From the NCBI GenBank assembly GCA_002005325.1, contig CP017315.1:930001-994000 (forward strand): DNA of 64,000 nucleotides, read 5' to 3'. A model generated the notes under the pieces. It did not search any database. It had not been told where the DNA came from and saw only the letters and a program-made list of their open reading frames with translations. Shown here piece by piece: positions 1 through 8,387 of the stretch (position 1 is its first letter; each line of letters begins with the position of its first letter). The translations under genes were made by a program, and so were the position numbers. This DNA comes from Candidatus Tokpelaia hoelldoblerii (lineage in GTDB: Bacteria; Pseudomonadota; Alphaproteobacteria; Rhizobiales; Rhizobiaceae).

Positions 1-95
1 AAGCCGGTTTTAACCCCGTCAGGCAAGCTGACACTGGCGTGGTCAATCAAAAGCCTGCCGGCGATGCGAACTGTTATATCATCCAAAATCAACAT
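1..95 (-). CDS. ABC-F family ATP-binding protein, N-terminal fragment
   Basis: The first 31 codons of a minus-strand gene are present; the rest lies beyond the left edge. The protein begins MLILDDITVRIAGRLLIDHA and continues SVSLPDGVKTG, the usual opening of the first nucleotide-binding domain in ABC-F proteins (Uup/YheS type), just before the Walker A motif. ABC-F proteins are soluble, have two ATPase domains and act on the ribosome rather than in transport. The gene is divergent from ndk, a pairing I know from related Hyphomicrobiales. Only the start is visible, so the subfamily cannot be given. Confidence 0.7.
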   Translation of the reverse strand, partial: MLILDDITVRIAGRLLIDHASVSLPDGVKTG

Positions 96-250
96 AGTGG
101 CATTCGTTTTGCCTTTATTTTTGTACAAGCGCAAGCCTGTAAACGGCTATCCGGCTATATTTTCTGCCATTTTCCTGAAAAACCGGTTCCCACTTTTCAT
201 AAACTGCTTTATAGAGAGTGCATTCTATTTCAATGGAGAAGAGAGTTTTC

Positions 251-673
251 ATGGCTATTGAACGCACATTTTCGATGATTAAACCCGATGCCACCCGTCG
301 CAACCTGACCGGCGCCATTACCAAAATGCTGGAAGACGCGGGCTTGCGCGTTGTCGCTTCCAAACGGGTATGGATGAGCCTGCGCGAAGCGCAGGGTTTT
401 TATGCCGTACACAAAGACCGCCCGTTCTTTGGTGAACTGACAGAGTTCATGTCTTCCGGCCCGACCATCGTTCAGGTCCTTGAAGGTGAAAACGCCATTG
501 CCAAAAACCGCGAAGTTATGGGCGCGACCAATCCGGCCGATGCCGCAGAGGGCACAATCCGCAAAACATTTGCCCTGTCAATCGGTGAAAATTCCGTTCA
601 CGGTTCTGACGCGCCGGAAACCGCCGCAGAAGAAATCGCCTACTGGTTCTCCGGTACCGAGCTTGTCGGCTGA
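251..673 (+). CDS. ndk: Nucleoside diphosphate kinase
   Basis: This 140-residue protein transfers the gamma phosphate of ATP to nucleoside diphosphates through a phosphohistidine, balancing NTP and dNTP pools in the cytosol. The N-terminus [14 protein letters not shown] and the active-site histidine in [10 protein letters not shown] are those of Ndk, and the length is normal for the family. I chose the ATG at 251 because GGAGAA lies about ten bases upstream; an in-frame ATG at 218 would add an eleven-residue extension foreign to the family. It is monocistronic, divergent from the ABC-F gene, and ends in a strong hairpin terminator shared with the convergent gene. Confidence 0.97.
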   Translation: MAIERTFSMIKPDATRRNLTGAITKMLEDAGLRVVASKRVWMSLREAQGFYAVHKDRPFFGELTEFMSSGPTIVQVLEGENAIAKNREVMGATNPADAAEGTIRKTFALSIGENSVHGSDAPETAAEEIAYWFSGTELVG

Positions 674-694
674 TTAAAAAAACGGTTGCAAAAC

Positions 695-733
695 AAAAGC
701 CGTAAACCTGATCAGTCAGGTTTACGGCTTTTT
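695..733. terminator. Bidirectional rho-independent terminator
   Basis: A near-perfect inverted repeat (AAAAGCCGTAAACCTGA with its complement, centred on ATCAGT) starts 22 bases after the ndk stop and ends in a T run. The A run on its left makes it work equally for the convergent minus-strand gene that ends at 756. Confidence 0.9.
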
Positions 734-755
734 CACTGGATTGATTTTTCAATGA

Positions 756-1658
756 TCAGTCATTTTCAGCCAAAGTAAAACGGCCGATCGGGTTCTGATT
801 GTCATCCAGCAGGTACAACATCCCGTGTTCACTGAATTTATAGCTGCTCGCCTTGGTGAGCATATCAATGAATTTGCCTTCCTGTATGAGAAGGGCTTCC
901 GCGCAACTCATCATTGTCGTAGGAATGGAATGGTCGAATTTGATAACCTGGCTTTGTTCATCCAGAATGAGAGAGGCGTTATATCTGTTACAGCCGCCTG
1001 AACCCGTTGCCCTGTAACTTTTAGTGGCAGCCTCATCCGCAACCGGGGTAACTTCCGCAATTTGCAGAGTCATATGCGAATTGTCGATAATGCCAGCGCT
1101 CATAAGATCTTCTGCAAGCCATATTTGTCCGGTGATCTGGTTTTTGTCCGCCGTCTGAATATTTTCAGAGCTGGCAACCTGCGCAAGATGAATGCGATAG
1201 GCGGAATGAGAAATATCCACCGGCATAGCGGATTCATCAGCATAAAGCAGCGTATCCCCGACAGAAATCCGTGCTTTCAAAACATAAGTCCGGGTATCAT
1301 CAAGTTCAACAGCGGGCAGGGTGAAATCAACCGGTGAAGAAACCTCACCAACGGGAATCACCACTTGCCGGGCAAGTTTTTGTTCGTTATCCGCGATGTT
1401 TGACGCGACAAGCTGAACTGTCAGCGAACTCTGCGGGGGGAGGGAGCCTTGCGTTGTATCAAAGATGACCTGGCCATGAAGCGCCTGGGCTTGAGCCTGC
1501 GCTTGCACCTGCACCTGTTGCATTGCAGTGCCTGTGTCCTGTCTGGCGGCGACAGTCTGCGCCGGTTTGTGATACAGCATCGTGCCGATACCGGCAACGG
1601 CAACACCGGCCAGCAGAAAAGCGCCGATGATAAGTCTGGGAGATTTCTTTTTGCTCAT
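756..1658 (-). CDS. YbaY-like plus META (HslJ-like) domain envelope protein
   Basis: The 300-residue protein has a basic N-terminus and one hydrophobic segment (about residues 9-28) that serves as a signal or anchor, then a Gln/Ala-rich linker (QVQVQAQAQAQA, about 48-59). Residues about 60-160 look like the YbaY/YscW lipoprotein fold (GQVIFDTTQGSLPPQSSLTV). The C-terminal half, from about 210, resembles a META/HslJ domain, with the GGCNRYNASLILD core and the TTMMSCAEALLIQE signature. META and YbaY proteins are periplasmic or outer-membrane proteins linked to stress and motility, but their biochemical role is not settled. No lipobox cysteine follows the hydrophobic segment, so it is probably anchored in the inner membrane or secreted. 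It is convergent with ndk. Confidence 0.75.
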   Translation of the reverse strand: MSKKKSPRLIIGAFLLAGVAVAGIGTMLYHKPAQTVAARQDTGTAMQQVQVQAQAQAQALHGQVIFDTTQGSLPPQSSLTVQLVASNIADNEQKLARQVVIPVGEVSSPVDFTLPAVELDDTRTYVLKARISVGDTLLYADESAMPVDISHSAYRIHLAQVASSENIQTADKNQITGQIWLAEDLMSAGIIDNSHMTLQIAEVTPVADEAATKSYRATGSGGCNRYNASLILDEQSQVIKFDHSIPTTMMSCAEALLIQEGKFIDMLTKASSYKFSEHGMLYLLDDNQNPIGRFTLAEND

Positions 1659-1770
1659 TGGTCAAAAGTCCTGTTTCTTTCACTGTAGTAATTTTGGTAT
1701 CTCTATCCATTAAATCAAGAGATATTATGGCATAATCAAAACACATTATAACACGGCTCGAAAAACAGTT

Positions 1771-2244
1771 TTACCAGCGCTGCCGTTTTTCCTGATCTTC
1801 CTGCCGCGCGGCAACCCAATTATTCCCCTTATTATCAAGCCGGTGCTCCTTTTTCCAGAAAGGGGCATCCGTTTTCAGATAATCCATCACAAAACCGGCA
1901 GCTTCAAAAGCGGCATGACGGTGAGAGGACGCTGCAATCACCAGCACAATCTGTTCACCTGCCCTGATTATGCCAAAACGATGAATAATGGTCAGCGCTG
2001 ATAATGGCCAGCGCTTACAGGCCTGCCTGGCAATCTGACTGATTTGCACTTTGGCCATATCGGGATAGTGTTCCAGTTCAAGTGCTGCCAGAACACCGCC
2101 TTCATCACGGCATAAGCCGGTGAAAGCCACCACCGCACCGATATCATGACCGGTTGCGGTTATTTTGTCCTGTTCAGCCTGCAAATCAAAATCCTCTGCC
2201 TGAATGGAAAGACGCAGGGCGCAGGAAGCGGTGTCTGTCTCCAT
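1771..2244 (-). CDS. moaE: Molybdopterin synthase catalytic subunit MoaE
   Basis: MoaE forms the large subunit of molybdopterin synthase, which puts two dithiolene sulfurs into cyclic pyranopterin monophosphate during molybdenum cofactor synthesis. The 157-residue protein carries the family segments VAFTGLCRDEGG, LTIIHRFGIIRAGEQIVLV, SSHRHAAFEA and the lysine-bearing KTDAPFWKKE that lines the active site. It lies one base after moaD, so the two subunits of the heterotetramer are translationally coupled. The other moa/moe/mob genes are not in the window. Confidence 0.95.
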   Translation of the reverse strand: METDTASCALRLSIQAEDFDLQAEQDKITATGHDIGAVVAFTGLCRDEGGVLAALELEHYPDMAKVQISQIARQACKRWPLSALTIIHRFGIIRAGEQIVLVIAASSHRHAAFEAAGFVMDYLKTDAPFWKKEHRLDNKGNNWVAARQEDQEKRQRW

Positions 2245-2245
2245 A

Positions 2246-2497
2246 TTATCCTCCGGTCATCGGGGGAAAAAGGGCAATTTCCCGTGCTCCGGTAATATTA
2301 CGCTCAAGGTCTGCATGTTGCTGGTCTGCCGCGACACGAATCAATTCCGGCATTGCAAGAGCGTCAGCATAGGCATCACCGCGCTGCCGCAGGAAATCCA
2401 GCAGGTCTTTTACTGTGATAATATGTTCCGGCAGAGTGATATCTTCTTCCGCCTTGCCGATTTTTTCCCGTACCCGGGCAAAGTAAACAAATTTCAT
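2246..2497 (-). CDS. moaD: Molybdopterin synthase sulfur-carrier subunit MoaD
   Basis: This 83-residue ubiquitin-fold protein carries sulfur as a C-terminal thiocarboxylate and inserts its tail into MoaE. The required Gly-Gly terminus is present (IALFPPMTGG), as is the typical start MKFVYFARVREKIG. It sits nine bases after pgsA and one base before moaE, forming a pgsA-moaD-moaE run that I know as a conserved order in Hyphomicrobiales. Confidence 0.95.
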   Translation of the reverse strand: MKFVYFARVREKIGKAEEDITLPEHIITVKDLLDFLRQRGDAYADALAMPELIRVAADQQHADLERNITGAREIALFPPMTGG

Positions 2498-2506
2498 TCA
2501 TCCGTC

Positions 2507-3148
2507 CTAGTCAATGACGTGTTTAATCCCGGCACGGAAGTAATCCCAGCCGGTAATCAAGGTCAATATGGCTGCGATCCACAACAGAACAAGGCCAAGC
2601 AGTGTCAGAACGGCAAAGCCGAATATTGTAATATCAGGCCAGACTGCATCGCCAAGCAGCAAAAAGCCAAGCGCAACCATTTGTGCGGTTGTTTTCCATT
2701 TGGCAAGGCGTGAAACCGGCACACTGACCTTGAGTTCCGCCAGATATTCACGCAAACCGGAAACCAGAATTTCGCGGCACAGAATAATGATAGCCGCCCA
2801 GAGCGACCAGCCGGCAATGGTGCGGTCCGCGGCCAGCAACAGCAAACAGGCCGAAACCAGCAGCTTGTCAGCAATCGGGTCAAGCATGCGGCCAAAATTG
2901 GAGGTCTGTTTCCAGATACGGGCGAGGTAGCCATCAAAGAAATCAGTGATGCTGGCAATGGTGAAAATGGTGAAAGCCGCCCAGCGGGCAGGCTCGCTGG
3001 ATTTCAAATGCCCTTCCCAGAAAAAACACAAAACGACCAGCGGTACGGCAATAATCCGCCCGTAAGTCAGGATGTTAGGCAAATTAAAAGCGTATTTTTT
3101 CATTTCATATTGCCGCTTGTCAGAAAGATCCTGAGTAAAAGAGTCCAT
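2507..3148 (-). CDS. pgsA: CDP-diacylglycerol-glycerol-3-phosphate 3-phosphatidyltransferase
   Basis: PgsA makes phosphatidylglycerol phosphate from CDP-diacylglycerol and glycerol-3-phosphate, the committed step to phosphatidylglycerol, in the inner membrane. The 213-residue protein has the opening LPNILTYGRI and the CDP-alcohol phosphotransferase signature D-G-x(2)-A-R-x(8)-G-x(3)-D-x(3)-D, read here as DGYLARIWKQTSNFGRMLDP followed by IAD, plus several hydrophobic helices. The start is uncertain: ATG at 3148 adds 15 residues before MKKYAFNLPN, and the internal ATG at 3103 gives a more family-like N-terminus. It is downstream of uvrC (55 bases) and upstream of moaD. Confidence 0.93.
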   Translation of the reverse strand: MDSFTQDLSDKRQYEMKKYAFNLPNILTYGRIIAVPLVVLCFFWEGHLKSSEPARWAAFTIFTIASITDFFDGYLARIWKQTSNFGRMLDPIADKLLVSACLLLLAADRTIAGWSLWAAIIILCREILVSGLREYLAELKVSVPVSRLAKWKTTAQMVALGFLLLGDAVWPDITIFGFAVLTLLGLVLLWIAAILTLITGWDYFRAGIKHVID

Positions 3149-3203
3149 TTTTATGCCTGCATAGTTGCTATTAGTAGAACATCAGAGCGGGGTGCTACAA
3201 CCC

Positions 3204-5231
3204 CTATTTTTCACGAAAATGGTCACGAATAAGTTGTGCCATGGCCTGTGAGATACCCTCCACCTGCATCAAGTCCTCAATTGCTGCGCCTGCAACCGCT
3301 TTTGCCGTGCCAAAATGCTCAAGCAGGGCACGCTTGCGTTTGGGGCCGATACCGTCAATCTCATCCAGCGGATTTTGAACAAATGCCTTCTTTCTGCGGG
3401 CACGGTGCGTACCGATGGCAAAGCGATGGGCTTCATCCCGCAGCCTCTGGATAAAATAGAGCACAGGGTCGCGCGGGGGAAGGGTGAAGGACGGTTTTCC
3501 TTCCATAAAAAAGCGTTCACGCCCTGCTTCGCGGTCAACCCCCTTGGCAATACCGATTGCCGTTACCAGATGCTTGATCTCCAGTTCTTCCAGAATGTCG
3601 CGCACCACTTTCATCTGCCCTTGGCCACCGTCAATCAAAATCACATCCGGCCATGGCGGAAAAATATCCTCTGCTTCTGTATCGGGCATATGTTCACGCC
3701 GGGGCAAGCCATGTTCTTTTATCAGGCGGGAAAAGCGGCGTTTTACCACCTCGCGCATCATGCCGTAATCATCACCCGGGGTAATATCTGTTGCGCGGAT
3801 ATTGAACTTGCGGTACTGATTTTTGACAAAGCCGTCAACGCCCGCGACAATCATACCGCCCACGGCACTGGTGCCCATAATGTGTGAGTTGTCATAGACC
3901 TCTATCCGGCATGGCGCATAAGGCAGGTGAAAAGTTTCAGCCATGCCGGCCAGCAGCTTTTTCTGTGTTGCGGTTTCTGCAAGCCGCCGCCCAAGCGCTT
4001 CCCTGGCGTTGGACAGGCTGTGCTCGACCAGTTCTCTCTTTTCCCCCCGTTCCGGCACGGTAATTTGTATTTTGCGCCCGGCCTTCAGGCTTAAAGCTTC
4101 TGTAACCAGGTCATGTTCGTCAATATCTTCAGAAAGCAGCACCAGCTTTGGAATCGGCTTGTTATCATAAAACTGGGCGATAAAGGCGTTAAGGACTTCA
4201 GCCGCGGAAAGGGCAGGGTCCGCCTTGGGAAAATAGGCGCGGTTGCCCCAGTTCTGCCCGGTACGGAAGAAAAATACCTGAATAGAGGTCAGGCCACCCT
4301 CCTGCACAATGGCAAAAATATCCGCTTCTTCGGTTGATTGCGGGTTGATGCCTTGGTGGCTGACAACATGGGAAAGCGCCGCCAGCCTGTCACGGTAAAT
4401 CGCCGCGCGCTCAAAATCCATCGCATTCGAGGCCTGTTGCATCGCTTTGGCCAACTGCTCTTTGACACTGTGGCTTTTGCCGGAAAGAAAAGCTTTGGCT
4501 TCCCTGACCAGAAGCGCATAATCGCCGTCGCTGATTTCATGGGTGCAGGGGCCGGCACAGCGCTTTATCTGATAAAGCAGACAGGGGCGGGAACGGTTTT
4601 CAAGAGCAGAATCAGTGCAGCTGCGTAACAGGAACGCCCGTTGCAGGCTGTTGATAGCATGATTGACTGCACCGGCCGAGGCAAACGGGCCGAAATAATC
4701 GCCCTTGCGGGTCCGTGCGCCGCGGTGTTTAAACAGCCCCGGCGCACTATGGCCTTTGGTGATAATAATGTAGGGAAAGGATTTGTCATCCCGCAGCAGC
4801 ACATTAAAACGCGGATGCAACCGCTTGATAAGATTGGCTTCCAGCAACAGGGCTTCTGTTTCTGTACGGGTGACGACAAATTCCATATTGACGGTTGGGG
4901 CAATGTGGTTGGAATGGCCGTGCAGACGGGTGTAATTGACAACGCGCTTTTTCAGATTTTTAGCTTTGCCGACATAAAGCACAGCGGCGTTTTCATCAAA
5001 CATACGGTAAACACCGGGCTTGTTGGGCAGATGTTTGACGAATTCAGCAATCAGCGCCATGCCGTGCAGGCCATCAGCATGCGCCTGCGCCATATCGCCG
5101 CAATCCCATTCAATCAAGGGGGAAGGTATGCTTTGGGTATCGTCTATTTCCTGATTGCCGACACTGTCATTGTCAGCAGGCGTATGGGTTTTCAAAGAAT
5201 CAATATCACCATAAGACTTTTGTTTTGTCAT
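3204..5231 (-). CDS. uvrC: Excinuclease ABC subunit C
   Basis: UvrC makes both incisions around a DNA lesion in nucleotide excision repair after UvrAB has located it. The 675-residue protein contains a GIY-YIG nuclease domain (PGVYRMF...LYVGKAKNL, about residues 72-98), a UVR motif around [16 protein letters not shown], the RNase H-like C-terminal nuclease with [10 protein letters not shown], and terminal helix-hairpin-helix repeats ([15 protein letters not shown]). About 45 extra N-terminal residues precede the GIY-YIG domain, which is common in this order. It is upstream of pgsA on the same strand. Confidence 0.97.
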   Translation of the reverse strand: MTKQKSYGDIDSLKTHTPADNDSVGNQEIDDTQSIPSPLIEWDCGDMAQAHADGLHGMALIAEFVKHLPNKPGVYRMFDENAAVLYVGKAKNLKKRVVNYTRLHGHSNHIAPTVNMEFVVTRTETEALLLEANLIKRLHPRFNVLLRDDKSFPYIIITKGHSAPGLFKHRGARTRKGDYFGPFASAGAVNHAINSLQRAFLLRSCTDSALENRSRPCLLYQIKRCAGPCTHEISDGDYALLVREAKAFLSGKSHSVKEQLAKAMQQASNAMDFERAAIYRDRLAALSHVVSHQGINPQSTEEADIFAIVQEGGLTSIQVFFFRTGQNWGNRAYFPKADPALSAAEVLNAFIAQFYDNKPIPKLVLLSEDIDEHDLVTEALSLKAGRKIQITVPERGEKRELVEHSLSNAREALGRRLAETATQKKLLAGMAETFHLPYAPCRIEVYDNSHIMGTSAVGGMIVAGVDGFVKNQYRKFNIRATDITPGDDYGMMREVVKRRFSRLIKEHGLPRREHMPDTEAEDIFPPWPDVILIDGGQGQMKVVRDILEELEIKHLVTAIGIAKGVDREAGRERFFMEGKPSFTLPPRDPVLYFIQRLRDEAHRFAIGTHRARRKKAFVQNPLDEIDGIGPKRKRALLEHFGTAKAVAGAAIEDLMQVEGISQAMAQLIRDHFREK

Positions 5232-5277
5232 CCGGATTGTCCTGTCAGATATTGCAGGAAAACAGAGATTTCACATT

Positions 5278-5715
5278 TTATTGCTGTTTACAGCTTTTCA
5301 GCCAGACATCATAAATTGAGTGTTCAACCGCATTCAGGCCCGGACTGTCCGCAAACATCCAGCCGGTAAAAATGCGCTTGATTTTCTTGTCGAGCGTAAT
5401 CTCATTCACTTCGACAAAGCCATCGGTGCGGGCGGCCTCATCGGCGGGACTGCTGAAGCAGGAACGCGGTGTCACCTGTAATGCGCCAAACTGGTAAGTT
5501 TCTCCAAGCCTGACATCAAAACTGGTGATACGGCCGGTGATTTTATCAAGGCCGGAAAAAACCGCTACCGGATTGCTGATCCGCCCGGCTTCAGTCTCAA
5601 TCTCAATCTCGTCTTCAGCATGGACTGGCAGGGCGAAAACTGCACTGCCAGCCAGAAAAAGTCCGGTAAATGCCGCCATAAAGCGGAAATATTTTATAGA
5701 AGCCGGTATATCCAT
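5278..5715 (-). CDS. DUF2155 domain-containing secreted protein
   Basis: A 145-residue exported protein with a signal peptide (hydrophobic stretch ending LPVHA, cleavage near residue 33) followed by the DUF2155 region: VFSGLDKITGRITSFDVRLG, FGALQVTPRSCFSSP and the C-terminal FTGWMFADSPGLNAVEH. This family is widespread in alphaproteobacteria and has no assigned biochemical function. The two cysteines (in PRSCFSS and KSCKQQ) could form a disulfide in the periplasm. The ATG at 5715 is preferred over a TTG two codons earlier because GGGA is six bases upstream. It lies between NDUFA12 and uvrC, on the same strand. Confidence 0.85.
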   Translation of the reverse strand: MDIPASIKYFRFMAAFTGLFLAGSAVFALPVHAEDEIEIETEAGRISNPVAVFSGLDKITGRITSFDVRLGETYQFGALQVTPRSCFSSPADEAARTDGFVEVNEITLDKKIKRIFTGWMFADSPGLNAVEHSIYDVWLKSCKQQ

Positions 5716-5747
5716 GAGCAATCCCGTACCCGTCTTTTAAAGTGCCG

Positions 5748-5763
5748 TTCTGTCATGACAGAA
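5748..5763. promoter_or_regulatory. 16-bp perfect palindrome upstream of the DUF2155 gene
   Basis: TTCTGTCATGACAGAA is a perfect inverted repeat lying 33 bases upstream of the DUF2155 start and 34 bases beyond the stop of the NDUFA12 gene. Its size and position suit an operator for a dimeric regulator. No regulator can be named, and there is no T run to make it a terminator. Confidence 0.3.
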
Positions 5764-5797
5764 GATTATGGCAACAAAAAAACGGGATAGAAATATC

Positions 5798-6196
5798 CTA
5801 TTCTTCCGGTGACCATGCGTCATAATCACCACTAACCCGCGGCCGCCTTCCATAATGAGCGATAGAGCCTTTAGGCGTATAAGCTGCCGGTGTTCCCGTC
5901 AGATTTGGCTGGTGCGGCTTTTCCCATTCACGCGGCTGATATTCTTCCTTCGAAGGCGGAGTATCCGTGCGGTGATGGATCCAGCCGTGCCAGCCGGCCG
6001 GAATGGTTGAGGCTTCGGAATAATTCCTGTAAATCACCCAGCGGCGCGGATTGCCTTCCTTGTCGCGCGAGCCTTCATAATAGATATTGCCGAACTGGTC
6101 TTCACCAACGCGCGTACCCTTGCGCCAGGTAAAAAACCGCGTACCAATCGTATTGCCATTCCACCAGGTGAAGAACTGTTTTATATAACCGGCCAT
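5798..6196 (-). CDS. NADH:ubiquinone oxidoreductase accessory subunit NDUFA12 family
   Basis: The 132-residue protein matches the NDUFA12/B17.2 family of complex I accessory subunits, which in mitochondria bind the peripheral arm near the Fe-S subunits. Visible family features are the N-terminal WWNGNTIGTRFFTWRKG, VGEDQFGNIYYE and RRWVIYRNYSEASTIPAGWH, then a proline-rich tail. Alphaproteobacteria are the main bacteria that carry it, which supports the taxonomic call. It is not next to the nuo operon, as is usual. DUF2155 follows it on the same strand. Confidence 0.93.
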   Translation of the reverse strand: MAGYIKQFFTWWNGNTIGTRFFTWRKGTRVGEDQFGNIYYEGSRDKEGNPRRWVIYRNYSEASTIPAGWHGWIHHRTDTPPSKEEYQPREWEKPHQPNLTGTPAAYTPKGSIAHYGRRPRVSGDYDAWSPEE

Positions 6197-6286
6197 ACTT
6201 TTCCTGCTCCTGAATCAGCCGCATATCCGGCTCAAACATTTTCATCCGTTTTTTCTTATGCCGTTCCATGCCCCTGAAGGCAAGGC

Positions 6287-6772
6287 CTAATCCGGCAAGC
6301 TCTTTTCCATCATGATTTCCCTTATAGCAGGAAATTCAGCAAGTTGCACCGGTGTGCCAACGATTTTACAGCCACATCTCTCATAAAAGTGTATGGCGCG
6401 GCGGTTTTTCTCAAAAACATTCAACCGGATATGACGGGCAGCGGGAAAACAGCCTTCAATCTCAGCCAGCAACTGTTTGCCGATCCCCTGATTCTGCTGT
6501 TCAGGCCGCACATAAAGCTGGTGCAGAAAAACCGTGTCACCGCATTGCACCGCATAGGCAACACCGCAAATCGCCTTGCCATCATCCGCAACCACATATT
6601 CTGATAAAGGCTGTGTCAGATATTGGCCAACCCTGTCTGCCGAATGCCACTGCGCTGTCAGCTGATTGACCGCCTCACGCCCAAGAACATCGTCATAGGC
6701 TGCGTGCCATGTTTCAACCAGAAGCCTGTGAATTGCAGCGATATCGCCACGTGACGCGGTGCGCAGCCACAT
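6287..6772 (-). CDS. GNAT family N-acetyltransferase
   Basis: A 161-residue GCN5-related acetyltransferase. Motif A, which binds acetyl-CoA, is visible as LYVRPEQQNQGIGKQLLAEI, and motif B as LNVFEKNRRAIHFYERCGCK. The substrate cannot be read from the sequence; RimI-like and small-molecule acetyltransferases share this layout. The ATG at 6772 begins MWLRTASRGDIAAIHRL, the normal start of the fold, four bases after the gatB stop, so it is probably translated from the gatB transcript. A reading extended further upstream would lie inside gatB and is out of character. Confidence 0.88.
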   Translation of the reverse strand: MWLRTASRGDIAAIHRLLVETWHAAYDDVLGREAVNQLTAQWHSADRVGQYLTQPLSEYVVADDGKAICGVAYAVQCGDTVFLHQLYVRPEQQNQGIGKQLLAEIEGCFPAARHIRLNVFEKNRRAIHFYERCGCKIVGTPVQLAEFPAIREIMMEKSLPD

Positions 6773-6776
6773 GGGC

Positions 6777-8279
6777 CTACTCCTCCAGCCCGAGCTTGGC
6801 TTTAACCAGTTCGTTGACCGCCTGCGGATTGGCCTTGCCGCCGGTCGCCCGAATAACCTGACCGACAAACCAGCCGGCGAGGGTGGGCTTTGCCCTGGCC
6901 TGTTCCACCTTGTCGGGGTTGGCGGCGATAATCCCGTCAACAGCCTTTTCAATCGCGCCGATGTCCGTCACCTGCTTCATGCCACGGCTTTCAACAATAT
7001 CCGCCGGGACGCCGCCTTCATTCCAGACAATTTCAAACACATCCTTGGCGATTTTGCCGGAGATGCTGCCTTCGCTGATAAGATCAATAATGCCGCCAAG
7101 CTGTTCCGGCGCAACCGGCGCCTGCTCAATAGCAAGGCTTGCCTTGTTCAGCGCGCCGAGCAGGTCGTTGATCACCCAGTTGGCAGCCATTTTGCCATCA
7201 CGCCCTTTGGCGACAGCCTCAAAATAATCGGCAATCGCCTTTTCGGTAACAAGAATGGAAGCATCATAGGCGCTCAGGCCCATGTCTTTTATCAACCGGT
7301 TTTTCTTGTCATCGGGCAATTCCGGCAAATCAGCCGCCAGCGCATCGACAAAGGCCTGGTCAAATTCCAGCGGCAACAGATCAGGATCCGGGAAATAACG
7401 GTAATCATGCGCTTCTTCTTTTGAACGCATAGAGCGGGTTTCGCCCTTGGCCGCATCAAACAGGCGGGTTTCCTGATCAATTGTGCCACCATCTTCCAGA
7501 ATTGCAATCTGCCGGCGGGCTTCATATTCAATCGCCTGTCCGACAAAACGGATGGAGTTGACGTTTTTAATCTCGCAGCGCGTGCCGAAAGTCTCACCCG
7601 GCCTGCGTACGGAAACATTGACATCGGCCCGCATGGAACCTTCATCCATATTGCCGTCACAGGTGCCCAGATAACGCACAATCGTGCGCAGTTTTGTCAG
7701 GTAAGCCCGAGCTTCATCAGACGAGCGCAAATCCGGCTTCGAAACAATTTCCATCAGGGCGACGCCCGCGCGATTGAGATCAACAAATGACATGGTCGGG
7801 TGCTGGTCATGTATGGACTTGCCCGCATCCTGTTCCAGATGCAAACGTTCAATGCCGATCTCGACATCCTCAAACTGCCCCCTGGAATCAGGACCAATGG
7901 AAACAGTGATTTTTCCTTCGCCGACAATTGGTGCTTTAAACTGAGAGATCTGATATCCCTGCGGCAGGTCAGGGTAGAAATAATTCTTGCGGTCAAACAC
8001 CGACCTCAGGTTGATCTGCGCGTTCAGCCCAAGGCCGGTGCGCACAGCCTGCCGCACACATTCTGCATTGATAACGGGCAGCATGCCGGGCATGGCGGCA
8101 TCAATCAGCGAAACATTGTTATTCGGCTCAGCGCCGAAAGAAGTGGAGGCACCGGAAAACAGCTTTGATTGCGATGTCACCTGCGCATGAACCTCCATGC
8201 CGATAACCACTTCCCAATCACCGGTTGCGCCTGAAATCAGGCGTTTGGGGTCTGGTGTCCGTGTATCAATGATGCTCAT
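6777..8279 (-). CDS. gatB: Asp-tRNA(Asn)/Glu-tRNA(Gln) amidotransferase subunit B
   Basis: GatB is the kinase/transamidation subunit of the GatCAB complex, which converts mischarged Glu-tRNA(Gln) and Asp-tRNA(Asn) to the correct aminoacyl-tRNAs. The 500-residue length is usual. Family segments include [20 protein letters not shown], the metal-binding cradle region near [32 protein letters not shown], and the C-terminal YqeY-like tail ending [17 protein letters not shown]. gatC and gatA are not adjacent; in many Hyphomicrobiales gatB is separate from gatCA. Confidence 0.97.
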   Translation of the reverse strand: MSIIDTRTPDPKRLISGATGDWEVVIGMEVHAQVTSQSKLFSGASTSFGAEPNNNVSLIDAAMPGMLPVINAECVRQAVRTGLGLNAQINLRSVFDRKNYFYPDLPQGYQISQFKAPIVGEGKITVSIGPDSRGQFEDVEIGIERLHLEQDAGKSIHDQHPTMSFVDLNRAGVALMEIVSKPDLRSSDEARAYLTKLRTIVRYLGTCDGNMDEGSMRADVNVSVRRPGETFGTRCEIKNVNSIRFVGQAIEYEARRQIAILEDGGTIDQETRLFDAAKGETRSMRSKEEAHDYRYFPDPDLLPLEFDQAFVDALAADLPELPDDKKNRLIKDMGLSAYDASILVTEKAIADYFEAVAKGRDGKMAANWVINDLLGALNKASLAIEQAPVAPEQLGGIIDLISEGSISGKIAKDVFEIVWNEGGVPADIVESRGMKQVTDIGAIEKAVDGIIAANPDKVEQARAKPTLAGWFVGQVIRATGGKANPQAVNELVKAKLGLEE

Positions 8280-8334
8280 CGCCTTTTCCGTATTATTGTT
8301 AAATATTGAATTGTTCTTCTCTGGCTAATCGAAA

Positions 8335-8368
8335 GTGCGGCAAAACGCAAGGTTTTGTTTCGCCGCAC
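8335..8368 (-). terminator. Hairpin downstream of the multicopper oxidase gene
   Basis: GTGCGGC and GCCGCAC form an outer stem enclosing CAAAAC/GTTTTG pairing, 20 bases beyond the oxidase stop. The T run after it on the minus strand is short (three bases), so it is a weak terminator candidate or an mRNA 3-prime stabiliser. Confidence 0.45.
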
Positions 8369-8387
8369 CCGCTATTTAATATATATT

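Noticed and set aside
6773..6952. A 60-residue N-terminal extension of the GNAT protein
   Set aside because: It lies in a shadow frame inside gatB and is Pro/Arg-rich, unlike the fold; the ATG at 6772 gives the normal start.
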